In this document: positions 1 through 8,390 of the stretch, piece after piece
How the letters are laid out: the number at the start of each line of letters is the position of its first letter
Numbering within the stretch: position 1 is the first letter of the stretch
From: Streptomyces griseoloalbus
GTDB lineage: Bacteria; Actinomycetota; Actinomycetes; Streptomycetales; Streptomycetaceae
NCBI GenBank assembly: GCA_014650015.1
Contig: BMUD01000001.1
Span: 593,434-657,433 of the forward strand
DNA: 64,000 nt
Reading direction: 5' to 3'
Position numbers and translations under genes: made by a program
Notes under the pieces: generated by a model
Seen by the model: only the letters and a program-made list of their open reading frames with translations
Told to the model about the DNA's origin: nothing
The model's database searches: none

Positions 1-1
1 G

Positions 2-781
2 ATCGGCCTGGAGATCGCGGCGGCGGCCCGCCAGTACGGCGCGGAGGTCACCGTCGTCCACCGGGGGCCGACCCCGCTGCACTCGGTCCTCGGCCCCGAG
101 CTCGGCCAGCTCTTCGCCGATCTGCACCGCCGGCACGGCGTGCGCTTCCACTTCGGCGCCACCCTCACCGAGATCACCGGCCAGGACGGCATGGTCTTCG
201 CCGCCCGCACCGACGACGGCGAGGAGCACCCCGCGCACGCCGTCCTCGCCGCGATCGGCGCGGCCCCGCGCACCTCCCTCGCCGAGGCGGCGGGCCTTCG
301 CCTCGCCGACCGCGCGGACGGCGGCGGCGTCCTCGTCGACGAACGGCTGCGCACCTCCGACCCCGACATCCACGCCGCCGGCGACGTCGCCTCCTTCCCG
401 CACGCCCTGTTCGGCACCCGGCTGCGCGTGGAGCACTGGGCGAACGCGCTGAACGGCGGTCCGGCGGCGGCCCGCGCGATGCTGGGCCGGGACGAGATCT
501 ACGATCGCGTCCCCTACTTCTTCACCGACCAGTACGACCTCGGTATGGAGTACTCCGGGTGGGCGCCGGCCGGGTCCTACGACCAGGTGGTCATCCGGGG
601 CGACGCGGGGAAGCGGGAGTTCATCGCGTTCTGGGTGAGGGAGGGCCGCGTGCTGGCGGGGATGAATGTGAATGTGTGGGATGTCACGGATCCGATCCAG
701 CAGTTGATCCGGTCCCGGACGCGGGTGGACACGGAGGCGCTCGCCGACCCGCACGTCCCTCTGGACAGCCTTGTCGCGTAG
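2..781 (+). CDS. NAD(P)/FAD-dependent oxidoreductase, ferredoxin-reductase type (5'-truncated)
   Basis: The gene enters from outside the window, so only the last 259 residues are visible. The visible part opens in the tail of the NAD(P)-binding Rossmann motif (IGLEIA...GAEVTVV). The FAD-binding signature AAGDVASFPH follows at about visible residue 120. EHWANALNGG and the C-terminal domain (FFTDQYDLGMEYSGWAP) are typical of the BphA4/rubredoxin-reductase-like family that passes electrons from NAD(P)H to ferredoxins of oxygenases or P450s. No redox partner gene is visible here. The stop lies 146 bp before dnaG and the interval carries a repeat, so co-transcription with dnaG is unlikely. The family call is firm; the electron acceptor is unknown. 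Confidence 0.85.
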   Translation: MGLEIAAAARQYGAEVTVVHRGPTPLHSVLGPELGQLFADLHRRHGVRFHFGATLTEITGQDGMVFAARTDDGEEHPAHAVLAAIGAAPRTSLAEAAGLRLADRADGGGVLVDERLRTSDPDIHAAGDVASFPHALFGTRLRVEHWANALNGGPAAARAMLGRDEIYDRVPYFFTDQYDLGMEYSGWAPAGSYDQVVIRGDAGKREFIAFWVREGRVLAGMNVNVWDVTDPIQQLIRSRTRVDTEALADPHVPLDSLVA

Positions 782-798
782 GCGCCCGCCGGGTTCCG

Positions 799-895
799 CC
801 GCACGCGGGCGCGGGGCCCCGTGGCCGGTCGCGCCCACGCGGCGGAGCCGCACGGGTCACAGCCCCGCGCCCCTTCGGGGCGCAGCGGCGGCCCC
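799..895 (-). repeat. Dispersed palindromic intergenic repeat, copy A
   Basis: This GC-rich segment contains a 7-bp hairpin with a TTC loop at 867-883 (GCGCCCC/GGGGCGC) followed by the core GCGGAGCCGC. Read on the minus strand it matches 43172-43259 closely (GGGGCGCGGGGC, then GTGCGGCT[CT]CGCCGCG, then GCGCGACC). This sequence type is common between Streptomyces genes. The hairpin could terminate the upstream reading, but no T-run follows. Confidence 0.6.
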
Positions 896-915
896 GGGAT
901 GGCACTCGTCCCCCG

Positions 916-921
916 TAGGAT
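916..921 (+). promoter_or_regulatory. Possible -10 box of dnaG (leaderless start)
   Basis: TAGGAT fits the TANNNT consensus and ends six bases before the dnaG GTG, so transcription could begin at the start codon itself. No convincing -35 lies 16-18 bp upstream. AGGA inside the same box could instead serve as a weak ribosome binding site. The call is tentative. Confidence 0.3.
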
Positions 922-927
922 TCACGC

Positions 928-2856
928 GTGGCAGGACGGATCAACGACGAGGACGTGAAGGCGGTACGGGACGCGGTCCCGATCGACGCCGTGGTGTCCG
1001 AGTACCTCCAGCTGCGGGGCGCGGGCGGAGGCAACCTCAAGGGCCTCTGTCCCTTCCACGACGAGAAGTCACCGTCCTTCCAGGTCAGCCCGAGCAAGGG
1101 ACTGTTCCACTGCTTCGGCTGCCAGGAGGGCGGCGACACCATCACGTTCGTGATGAAGATCGACCACCTCTCCTTCTCGGAGGCGGTCGAGCGCCTCGCC
1201 GGACAGGCCGGCATCACGCTGCGCTACGAGGAGGGCGGGTACAACCCCACCCACCAGCGCGGCGAACGCATCCGCCTGGTCGAGGCCCACAAGATCGCCG
1301 CCGAGTGGTACGCGGAACAGCTCGCGACCTCCCCCGAGGCGGACACCGGCCGGGTCTTCCTCGCCGAGCGCGGCTTCGACCAGGCCGCCGCCCTCCACTT
1401 CGGCGTCGGCTACAGCCCCCAGGGCTGGGACCACCTCACCCGCTTCCTGCGCGGCAAGGGCTTCAGCGACAAGGAACTGCTGCTCTCCGGCCTCTCCCAG
1501 GAGGGCCGCCGAGGCCCCATCGACCGCTTCCGCGGCCGGTTGATGTGGCCCATCCGCGACATCGGCGGAGAGGTCGTCGGCTTCGGTGCCCGCAAGCTCT
1601 ACGAGGCGGACAACGGCCCCAAGTACCTCAACACCCCCGACACCGCGATCTACAGGAAGTCCCAGGTCCTCTACGGCATCGACCTGGCGAAGAAGGACAT
1701 CGCGAAGTCCTCCCGCGCGGTCGTGGTCGAGGGTTACACCGACGTCATGGCCTGCCACCTGGCCGGTGTGACGACCGCGATCGCCACCTGCGGCACGGCC
1801 TTCGGCGGCGACCACATCAAGATCCTGCGCCGCCTGCTCATGGACAACGGCAGCGCCCGCGTGATCTTCACCTTCGACGGTGACGCGGCCGGTCAGAAGG
1901 CCGCCCTGCGCGCCTTCGAGGACGACCAGAAGTTCGCCGCCGAGACCTACATCGCCATCGCCCCCGACGGCATGGACCCCTGCGACCTGCGCCTCGCCAA
2001 GGGCGACGAGGCCGTCGCCGATCTGGTCGAACCCCGCACCCCCCTCTTCGAGTTCGCCCTCCGCCAGATCGTGCGCCGCTACGACCTGGACACCCCGGCC
2101 GGCCGCGCCGCCGCCCTCGACGAGGCGGCCCCGATCGTCGCCCGCATCAAGAACAGCGGCGCCCAGCACGAGGTCGCGGTCGAACTCGCCGGCATGCTCG
2201 GCATCCTCGACACCCAGTTCGTCGTCAAGCGGGTCGCCCAACTCGCCCGCTGGGCCCGCGACCGCGGCGGCAAGGGCCCCGCCCCCGACCGGCAGCAGCG
2301 CGGCGGCGGTCCGCAGCAGCACGCCGGCGCCCCCGCCCCGGCGGCCCCGCGCGGCCCCGCCCTCAACCTCCGCAACCCCGTCTTCGCCACCGAACGGGAA
2401 CTGCTCAAGCTCGCCCTCCAGCGCCCGGCACTGGTCGCCCCGGCCTTCGACGCGTACGGCGTCGACGAGTTCACCGCCCCGCCCTACGCGGCCGTACGCC
2501 AGGCGATCCTGGACGCGGGCGGCGCGGAGTACGGCATCCAGGACCCGCAGGAGTATCTGATCCGGGTCCGCGAGGTCGCCCCCGACGACACCGTGCGCGC
2601 CATGGTCACCGAACTCGCCGTCGAGGCGATCATGCTGCACCGCGGCGTCAAGGAGGTCGACGAGACCTACGCCGGCGCCCAGCTGGTCACCGTCCGCCGC
2701 CGCGCCGTCGAACGCCGCATCCGCGACATCGCCAGCCGTCTCACCCGCCTCGGCACCCACGGCGACCCGGCCGAACTGACCGCCGTACAGAACGAGCTGT
2801 GGGTCCTCCAGCAGTACGACCAGGCCCTGCGGGAGCACGGCGCGGCCGCGCTGTGA
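928..2856 (+). CDS. dnaG: DNA primase DnaG
   Basis: DnaG makes RNA primers for lagging-strand replication and works with the DnaB helicase. The 642-residue length fits actinobacterial primases. The N-terminal CHC2 zinc ribbon has ligands C41, H44, C62 and C65 (CPFH...HCFGC). The TOPRIM catalytic core shows EGYTD at 268-272 and FDGDAAG at 316-322, which supply the metal-binding acidic residues. A Gly/Pro/Gln-rich linker near residues 445-485 precedes the helicase-binding C-terminal domain. The GTG start gives a full zinc domain, and no longer in-frame start is needed. It sits just upstream of an HrdA-like sigma gene, an order I recall from other Streptomyces. The call is secure. Confidence 0.97.
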   Translation: MAGRINDEDVKAVRDAVPIDAVVSEYLQLRGAGGGNLKGLCPFHDEKSPSFQVSPSKGLFHCFGCQEGGDTITFVMKIDHLSFSEAVERLAGQAGITLRYEEGGYNPTHQRGERIRLVEAHKIAAEWYAEQLATSPEADTGRVFLAERGFDQAAALHFGVGYSPQGWDHLTRFLRGKGFSDKELLLSGLSQEGRRGPIDRFRGRLMWPIRDIGGEVVGFGARKLYEADNGPKYLNTPDTAIYRKSQVLYGIDLAKKDIAKSSRAVVVEGYTDVMACHLAGVTTAIATCGTAFGGDHIKILRRLLMDNGSARVIFTFDGDAAGQKAALRAFEDDQKFAAETYIAIAPDGMDPCDLRLAKGDEAVADLVEPRTPLFEFALRQIVRRYDLDTPAGRAAALDEAAPIVARIKNSGAQHEVAVELAGMLGILDTQFVVKRVAQLARWARDRGGKGPAPDRQQRGGGPQQHAGAPAPAAPRGPALNLRNPVFATERELLKLALQRPALVAPAFDAYGVDEFTAPPYAAVRQAILDAGGAEYGIQDPQEYLIRVREVAPDDTVRAMVTELAVEAIMLHRGVKEVDETYAGAQLVTVRRRAVERRIRDIASRLTRLGTHGDPAELTAVQNELWVLQQYDQALREHGAAAL

Positions 2857-3132
2857 TCGCGGCCGGCGCCGCGTCCCCGGCCTGAGTAATCGCCCGGTCA
2901 CCGAGCGGACGCAAAAAGTCATCGCACGCCCCTCGTGAGGACGATGTGTCGTACCCCACACTGGGTGGCGGTGCCTGAGTCCTCGGAGCGCGGCCCATCC
3001 GTCACCGACGGGTCCCGGACATCCGCGGTTCCGCTCATCGCGTACGGGACGGACAGCGGCGAGGCCGCCGCCTCCGCCCCCGAAGTACCGCTGCCGCACT
3101 CCTTGGCAGCGATCATCCTGGAGGTCGCCCCC

Positions 3133-4275
3133 GTGCAGACCCAGACCCAGACCCAGACCCTCACCGAGCCCGACGCCGGCGTCCTCGTCGCCGTGCCCGC
3201 GCAGAGCCGCGTCGCGCACCACCCCGAGACACCGCCCGAGCCGGCCGAACCTCCGGCCGAAGCCCTGGAGCAGGCCGAACCGCCGGCCGACCTCCAGGCC
3301 GACCAGGCCGACCCCCCGGCCGAACTCGTCGGGCCGGCCGCGCCCGCCCGCCCCGAGACCGGCAGCCCCTCCTCGGACCTGTTCCGCCAGTACCTGCGCG
3401 AGATCGGCCGCATCCCCCTGCTGACCGCGGCCGAGGAGGTCGAACTCGCCCGACGTGTCGAGGCCGGGCTGTTCGCCGAGGAGAAGCTGCGCCTGACCCC
3501 CGACCTGGACAGCCGGCTCGCCCTCGACCTGGACCGGCTCGTCGTCATGGGCCGGCTGGCCAAGCGCCGGCTGATCGAGGCGAATCTGCGGCTCGTCGTG
3601 TCCGTCGCCAAGCGGTACATCGGCCGGGGCCTGACCATGCTCGACCTGGTCCAGGAGGGCAACCTCGGCCTGATCCGGGCGGTGGAGAAGTTCGACTACG
3701 CCCGCGGCTACAAGTTCTCCACGTACGCGACCTGGTGGATCCGCCAGGCCATGTCCCGCGCCCTGGCCGACCAGGCGCGCACCATCCGCGTCCCCGTCCA
3801 CGTGGTCGAACTCATCAACCGCGTCGTCCGCGTCCAGCGGCGCATGCTCCAGGAACGCGGCTACGAGCCGACCCCGGCCGAGGTCGCCGCCCACCTGGAC
3901 CTGCCTCCCGAGCGGGTCGGCGAGGTGCTGCGGCTCGCCCAGGAACCGGTCTCCCTGCACGCCCCCGTGGGCGAGGAGGACGAGGTGGCGCTCGGCGACC
4001 TCATCGAGGACGGCGACGCGGCGAGTCCCGTCGAGTCGGCGGCGTTCCTGCTGTTGCGGGAGCACCTGGAGGCGGTGCTGTCCACGCTGGGTGAGCGTGA
4101 GCGCAAGGTCGTCCAGCTTCGCTACGGACTCGTCGACGGCCGTCCCCGCACCCTGGAGGAGATAGGCCGCATCTTCGGCGTCACCCGCGAACGCATCCGC
4201 CAGATCGAGTCCAAGACCCTCAACAAGCTCCGCGACCACGCGTTCGCCGATCAGTTGCGCGGCTACCTGGACTGA
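3133..4275 (+). CDS. hrdA: RNA polymerase principal-type sigma factor (HrdA-like, sigma-70 group 1/2)
   Basis: This sigma-70 factor directs RNA polymerase to -35/-10 promoters. With the GTG at 3133 the protein is 380 aa. That start has GGAGG at 3120-3124, eight bases upstream. The frame stays open to 2935, but the extra 66 residues are low-complexity and have no ribosome site. A Gln/Thr- and PPAE-rich N-terminus precedes region 1.2 ([11 protein letters not shown], about residue 83), region 2 ([17 protein letters not shown]), the -10/melting segment [12 protein letters not shown] (about 196), region 3, and the region 4 helix-turn-helix ([20 protein letters not shown], about 340-360). It lacks the long region 1.1 extension of HrdB. 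Position beside dnaG favours hrdA over hrdC or hrdD; the exact paralogue is less certain than the family. Confidence 0.9.
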   Translation: MQTQTQTQTLTEPDAGVLVAVPAQSRVAHHPETPPEPAEPPAEALEQAEPPADLQADQADPPAELVGPAAPARPETGSPSSDLFRQYLREIGRIPLLTAAEEVELARRVEAGLFAEEKLRLTPDLDSRLALDLDRLVVMGRLAKRRLIEANLRLVVSVAKRYIGRGLTMLDLVQEGNLGLIRAVEKFDYARGYKFSTYATWWIRQAMSRALADQARTIRVPVHVVELINRVVRVQRRMLQERGYEPTPAEVAAHLDLPPERVGEVLRLAQEPVSLHAPVGEEDEVALGDLIEDGDAASPVESAAFLLLREHLEAVLSTLGERERKVVQLRYGLVDGRPRTLEEIGRIFGVTRERIRQIESKTLNKLRDHAFADQLRGYLD

Positions 4276-4310
4276 TTCTTCTCGCCCCCGCCGCCCCTTC
4301 CCGTCCCGGC

Positions 4311-4430
4311 CTGGGGCTCCCGGACCCCGCTCCCCGAACGCCGGAGGGGCTGGAAGTCAGCCCGTCCGGCGGCTGAGGACGAGGCCCTTTCGGGGCCCAA
4401 GCGGGGGTCCGGGGCGCAGCCCCCGGGGAG
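4311..4430. repeat. Long GC-rich stem-loop intergenic repeat
   Basis: GGGGCTCCCGGACCCCGCT (from 4313) can pair with AGCGGGGGTCC...GCAGCCCC (4399-4423). Inner pairs (GCCGG...CCGGC and GGGGCT...AGTCAGCCC) and a GGCCCTTTCGGGGCC hairpin lie between. It sits between the convergent sigma and ABC exporter genes and probably helps terminate transcription in both directions. Sequences of this kind are widespread between Streptomyces genes. Confidence 0.5.
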
Positions 4431-4452
4431 GGGCGGCGGGAGCGGAGAAGGC

Positions 4453-4628
4453 TAGGGCCGGTCTGACGATTCGCGTCGTCGCCCGCAGGGCGGCCTCGCG
4501 GCGTCAGGTGCGTGCTCTCGGCGTGCCGGGCGTAGAGCCTCGTACGGGATGTACTCGGCTCTGCGCCCGGTGCGGCGAGAGTGCCCGCATGGCGTCGCGA
4601 GGCAGGCGGGCATTGTCAGACAGGCCTA
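4453..4628. mobile_element. MITE-like palindromic element, copy 1
   Basis: The 176-bp element has terminal inverted repeats (TAGGGCCGGTCTGACGATTC at the left; TAGGCCTGTCTGACAAT when the right end is read inward) and TA at both outer edges. The body is also an imperfect palindrome (CCTCGCGGCGTCAGG...CTCTCGGC against GCGAGAG...GGCGTCGCGAGGC). It is about 95% identical to 18202-18378 and encodes nothing convincing. Its right-hand TA forms part of the TAG stop of the minus-strand ABC gene. TA ends suggest an IS630/Tc1-mariner-type non-autonomous element; this is inference. Confidence 0.75.
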
Positions 4629-6554
4629 GTCGACCTCCGCCACCGCCTGCGCGAACTGGGCCTTGTACAGGCGGGCGTACGCCCCGTCCGCCGCCAGCAG
4701 CTTCTCGTGCGCGCCCTGCTCCACGATGGCCCCGTTCTCCATGACCAGGATCGTGTCCGCGTCCCGGATCGTCGACAACCGGTGCGCGATGACGAACGAC
4801 GTACGCCCGTGCGCCAGCCGCGCCATCGCCTTCTGGATCAGCACCTCCGTGCGTGTGTCCACGGAACTCGTCGCCTCGTCCAGCACCAGGATCACCGGGT
4901 CGGACAGGAACGCCCGCGCGATGGTGATCAGCTGCTTCTCACCCGCGCTGACCCCGCTGCCCTCGTCATCGAGCACCGTGTCGTACCCGTCGGGCAGCGT
5001 ACGGACGAACCGGTCGGCGTGCGCCGCCCGCGCCGCCTCCTCGATCTCCTCCCGGGTGACCTCACGGGACGCCCCGTACGCGATGTTCTCCGCGATGGTG
5101 CCGCCGAACAGCCAGGTGTCCTGGAGCACCATGCCGATCCCGGCCCGCAGGTCGTCCCGGGACATACGCGCGATGTCCACCCCGTCGAGCGTGATGCGCC
5201 CGCCGGACACCTCGTAGAACCGCATCAGCAGGTTCACCAGCGTCGTCTTGCCGGCGCCGGTCGGGCCGACGATGGCCACCGTCCGGCCCGGTTCGACCGT
5301 CAGCGACAGGTCCTCGATCAGCGGCTTCTCGGGGTCGTACCGGAACGACACACGCTCCAGCGCCACCCGCCCGCGCAGCTCCCGCGGCTTCTCCGCCGGC
5401 TCCGGGTCCGCCTCCTGCTCCTCCGCGTCCAGCAGTTCGAAGACCCGCTCGGCCGAGGCGACACCGGACTGCACCAGGTTCGCCATCGAGGCGACCTGGG
5501 TCAGCGGCATCGAGAACTGCCGCGAGTACTGGATGAACGCCTGCACGTCACCGATGGACAGCGAGCCCGACGCGACCCGCAGACCCCCGACGACGGCGAC
5601 CAGCACATAGTTGATGTTGGACACGAAGAACATCAGCGGCTGCATGATGCCGCTGTTGAACTGCGCCTTGAACCCGGCCTCGTACAGCGCCTCGTTCTCC
5701 TCGGCGAACTTGCCGGCCGACTCCTCCTGCCGCCCGAACACCTTCACCAGGGTGTGCCCGGTGTACATCTCCTCGATGTGCGCGTTGAGCGTGCCGGTGG
5801 TCCGCCACTGCTGCACGAAGTGCGGCTGCGACCGCTTGCCCACGCGCGTGGCGACGACGAACGACAGCGGTACGGTCACCAGCGCGACCAGCGCGAGGAT
5901 CCACGAGACGTAGAACATCATCGCGAGCACACCGATGATGGTGAGCAGCGAGTTGATCAGCTGGCCCATCGACTGCTGGAGCGTCTGCCCGATGTTGTCG
6001 ATGTCGTTGGTGGCGCGGCTCAGCACCTCACCGCGCTGCCGCTTGTCGAAGTACGACAGCGGCAGCCGCGACAGCTTCGTCTGCACGTCCTCGCGCATCC
6101 GGAACATGGTGCGGTTCACGGCCCGGTTCACCAGCCGCGTCGCCACCGCCATCAGCAGACCGGCGACCGCGAACACCGCCAGCGCGAACAGCAGGACGTT
6201 CCCCACCGCCGTGAAGTCGATGCCCTCGCCGGGGGTGAAGTCGGTGCTGCGGAGCATGTCGGCGACATCGCCGTCGCCCCGCTCCCGCATCGAGTCGAGC
6301 ACCTGCTCCTTGGTGGCGCCCTCCGGCATCTCGCGTCCGACGATGCCCGCGAAGACCAGATCGGTCGCCCGGCCGAGGATCTTCGGCCCGATCACGCTGA
6401 GCCCCACGCTCAGCACGACACAGGCCAGCAGCCCGTAGATCGTCAGGCGTTCCGGCGTGAAGCGGGCGATGAGCCGTTTGCTCGACCCCTTGAAGTCGAT
6501 CGTGCGCTGGTCGGGGCCGCCCCCGGCCATCATCCGTCCTCCGGGACCCGCCAT
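4626..6554 (-). CDS. ABC exporter, fused permease-ATPase, catalytically canonical subunit
   Basis: This 642-aa half-transporter has about six membrane helices in its first 330 residues. Its nucleotide-binding domain has Walker A GPTGAGKTT (about 428), the ABC signature VSAGEKQ (about 535), Walker B VILVLDEATS with a normal catalytic Glu, and the IAHRLST H-loop. The ATG overlaps the TGA of the upstream partner (TGATG at 6554), so the two are translationally coupled and very probably form a heterodimer that pumps a lipid, peptide or drug outward. The N-terminus contains a short PGG/MMAGG low-complexity stretch. The stop codon TAG lies in the end of the adjacent palindromic element. The substrate cannot be inferred. 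Confidence 0.92.
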   Translation of the reverse strand: MAGPGGRMMAGGGPDQRTIDFKGSSKRLIARFTPERLTIYGLLACVVLSVGLSVIGPKILGRATDLVFAGIVGREMPEGATKEQVLDSMRERGDGDVADMLRSTDFTPGEGIDFTAVGNVLLFALAVFAVAGLLMAVATRLVNRAVNRTMFRMREDVQTKLSRLPLSYFDKRQRGEVLSRATNDIDNIGQTLQQSMGQLINSLLTIIGVLAMMFYVSWILALVALVTVPLSFVVATRVGKRSQPHFVQQWRTTGTLNAHIEEMYTGHTLVKVFGRQEESAGKFAEENEALYEAGFKAQFNSGIMQPLMFFVSNINYVLVAVVGGLRVASGSLSIGDVQAFIQYSRQFSMPLTQVASMANLVQSGVASAERVFELLDAEEQEADPEPAEKPRELRGRVALERVSFRYDPEKPLIEDLSLTVEPGRTVAIVGPTGAGKTTLVNLLMRFYEVSGGRITLDGVDIARMSRDDLRAGIGMVLQDTWLFGGTIAENIAYGASREVTREEIEEAARAAHADRFVRTLPDGYDTVLDDEGSGVSAGEKQLITIARAFLSDPVILVLDEATSSVDTRTEVLIQKAMARLAHGRTSFVIAHRLSTIRDADTILVMENGAIVEQGAHEKLLAADGAYARLYKAQFAQAVAEVD

Positions 6555-8287
6555 CAGGCAGCCTCCGCTTCCGTCAGCTGGGAGAGCACGATCTCCCGGT
6601 AGGTCTCGTTGTCCGCCATCAGCTCGTGGTGCCGGCCGGTGCCGACGACGCGGCCCTCGTCCAGGACCACGATCCGGTCGGCGTCCCGGATGGTCGCCAC
6701 CCGCTGGGCGACGATCACCACCGTCGCCTCGGCCGTCTCCCGCCCGAGCGCGGCGCGCAGGGCCGCGTCGGTGGCGTAGTCGAGCGCGGAGAAGGAGTCG
6801 TCGAAGAGATAGATCTCCGGACGCTGCACCAGCGTCCGGGCGATCGCCAGGCGCTGGCGCTGACCGCCGGAGACGTTCGTCCCGCCCTGGGCGATCGGCG
6901 CGTCGAGGCCGCCTTCCAGCCGCTCGACGAAGTCCTTGCCCTGCGCCACCTCCAGCGCGTGCCACAGTTCCTCGTCCGTGGCGTCCGGATTGCCGTAGCG
7001 CAGATTGGTCGCCACCGTGCCCGCGAACAGATACGGCCGCTGCGGGACCAGCCCGACCGTCTTCGCCAGCAGCGCCGGGTCGACGTCCGCCACGGGCACG
7101 CCGTCCACGAGCACCTGCCCCTCGGTCGCGTCGAACAGCCGCGGGACCAGCCCGAGCAGCGTGGACTTGCCGCTGCCGGTCGAACCGATCACGGCGGTGA
7201 CCTCCCCCGGCCGCGCCACCAGATCGACCGCCCTCAGCACCGGCTCCTCGGCGCCCGGGTAGCGGAAGCCCGCGCCCCTGAGCTCCAGATGACCGTGCCG
7301 GCGCAGCTCGGTGACGGGCGCGACGGGCGGCACGACGCTCGACGAGGTGTCCAGCACCTCCTGGATGCGCTCGGCGCACACCTCGGCGCGCGGCACCATC
7401 ATGAACATGAAGGTGGCCATCATCACGGACATGACGATCTGCATCAGATAGGCGAGGAACGCGGTCAGATCACCGATCTGCATCCCGCCGCTGTCGATCC
7501 GGTGCGCGCCGAACCACACCACCGCGATCGACGACAGGTTCACCACCGTCATGACCACCGGGAACATCAGCGCGAGCAGATTGCCGGTGCCCAGCGAGAC
7601 GTCGGTCAGCTCGGTGTTCGACTTACGGAACCGTCCCTGCTCGTACGTGTCGCGCACGAACGCGCGGATCACCCGGTTGCCGGTGATCTGCTCCCGCAGC
7701 ACCCGGTTCACCGTGTCGAGCCGCTCCTGCATGGTCCGGAACAGCGGACGGAGCCTCCGCACGATCAGCGTCACGCAGATCCCCAGCACCGGCACCACCG
7801 CGACCAGCACCCCGGACAGCGGGACGTCCAGCCCGAGCGCCATCACGATGCCGCCCACACACATGATGGGCGCCGACACCATCAGGGTGAACGTCATCAG
7901 GACCAGCATCTGCACCTGCTGGACGTCGTTCGTCGTACGGGTGATCAGCGAGGGCGCGCCGAAGTGACCCACCTCACGCGCGGAGAACGACTGGACCCGG
8001 TCGAAGACGGTGGCCCGCAGATCCCGTCCCAGCGCCGAGGCGGTCCGGGCGCCGTAGTACACGGCACCGATGTTGCACACGACCTGGGCCAGCGAGATGC
8101 CGATCATCAGGGCGCCGTAGCTCAGGATGTAACCCGTGTCACCTTGGACGACGCCGCTGTCGATGATGTCCGCGTTGAGCGTGGGCAGGTAGAGGGTGGC
8201 GCAGGTCTGCAGTAACTGCAGCAGCACCAGCAGGACGATGGGTCTCTTGTAGGGCCTGAGAAAGGTCCGCAGAAGTCGTATGAGCAC
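6554..8287 (-). CDS. ABC exporter, fused permease-ATPase, degenerate-site subunit
   Basis: This is the 577-aa partner of the downstream exporter gene, with an N-terminal six-helix membrane domain. Walker A is GSTGSGKST (about 366) and the signature is VSGGQRQRLAIART (about 472). Walker B reads LFDDSFSALD, so the usual catalytic Glu is Asp. That substitution is the hallmark of the degenerate ATP site in heterodimeric exporters such as TM287/288 or BmrCD, which supports obligate pairing. The GTG at 8287 is used because the protein starts directly in the first hydrophobic region; the ribosome site is weak (GAGAG). Codon 25 is TTA (8213-8215), so translation should depend on the bldA tRNA, and through coupling so should the second subunit. 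Confidence 0.92.
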   Translation of the reverse strand: MLIRLLRTFLRPYKRPIVLLVLLQLLQTCATLYLPTLNADIIDSGVVQGDTGYILSYGALMIGISLAQVVCNIGAVYYGARTASALGRDLRATVFDRVQSFSAREVGHFGAPSLITRTTNDVQQVQMLVLMTFTLMVSAPIMCVGGIVMALGLDVPLSGVLVAVVPVLGICVTLIVRRLRPLFRTMQERLDTVNRVLREQITGNRVIRAFVRDTYEQGRFRKSNTELTDVSLGTGNLLALMFPVVMTVVNLSSIAVVWFGAHRIDSGGMQIGDLTAFLAYLMQIVMSVMMATFMFMMVPRAEVCAERIQEVLDTSSSVVPPVAPVTELRRHGHLELRGAGFRYPGAEEPVLRAVDLVARPGEVTAVIGSTGSGKSTLLGLVPRLFDATEGQVLVDGVPVADVDPALLAKTVGLVPQRPYLFAGTVATNLRYGNPDATDEELWHALEVAQGKDFVERLEGGLDAPIAQGGTNVSGGQRQRLAIARTLVQRPEIYLFDDSFSALDYATDAALRAALGRETAEATVVIVAQRVATIRDADRIVVLDEGRVVGTGRHHELMADNETYREIVLSQLTEAEAA

Positions 8288-8390
8288 GCTGAATCTCTCG
8301 GGTGGTCGGCGGGGGCGTTCGGTTGCCCGTGGCCCCCATCGTCGGACACTCCACCCGCGTTACCTCAACCGAATTAATCGGCCGGCCGTG

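Noticed and set aside
1069-4239. A 1056-codon open frame on the minus strand opposite dnaG and the sigma gene
   Set aside because: It runs antisense to two secure genes, is Gly/Ala/Val/Asp-repetitive with no domain, and such antisense openness is expected from GC-rich third positions.
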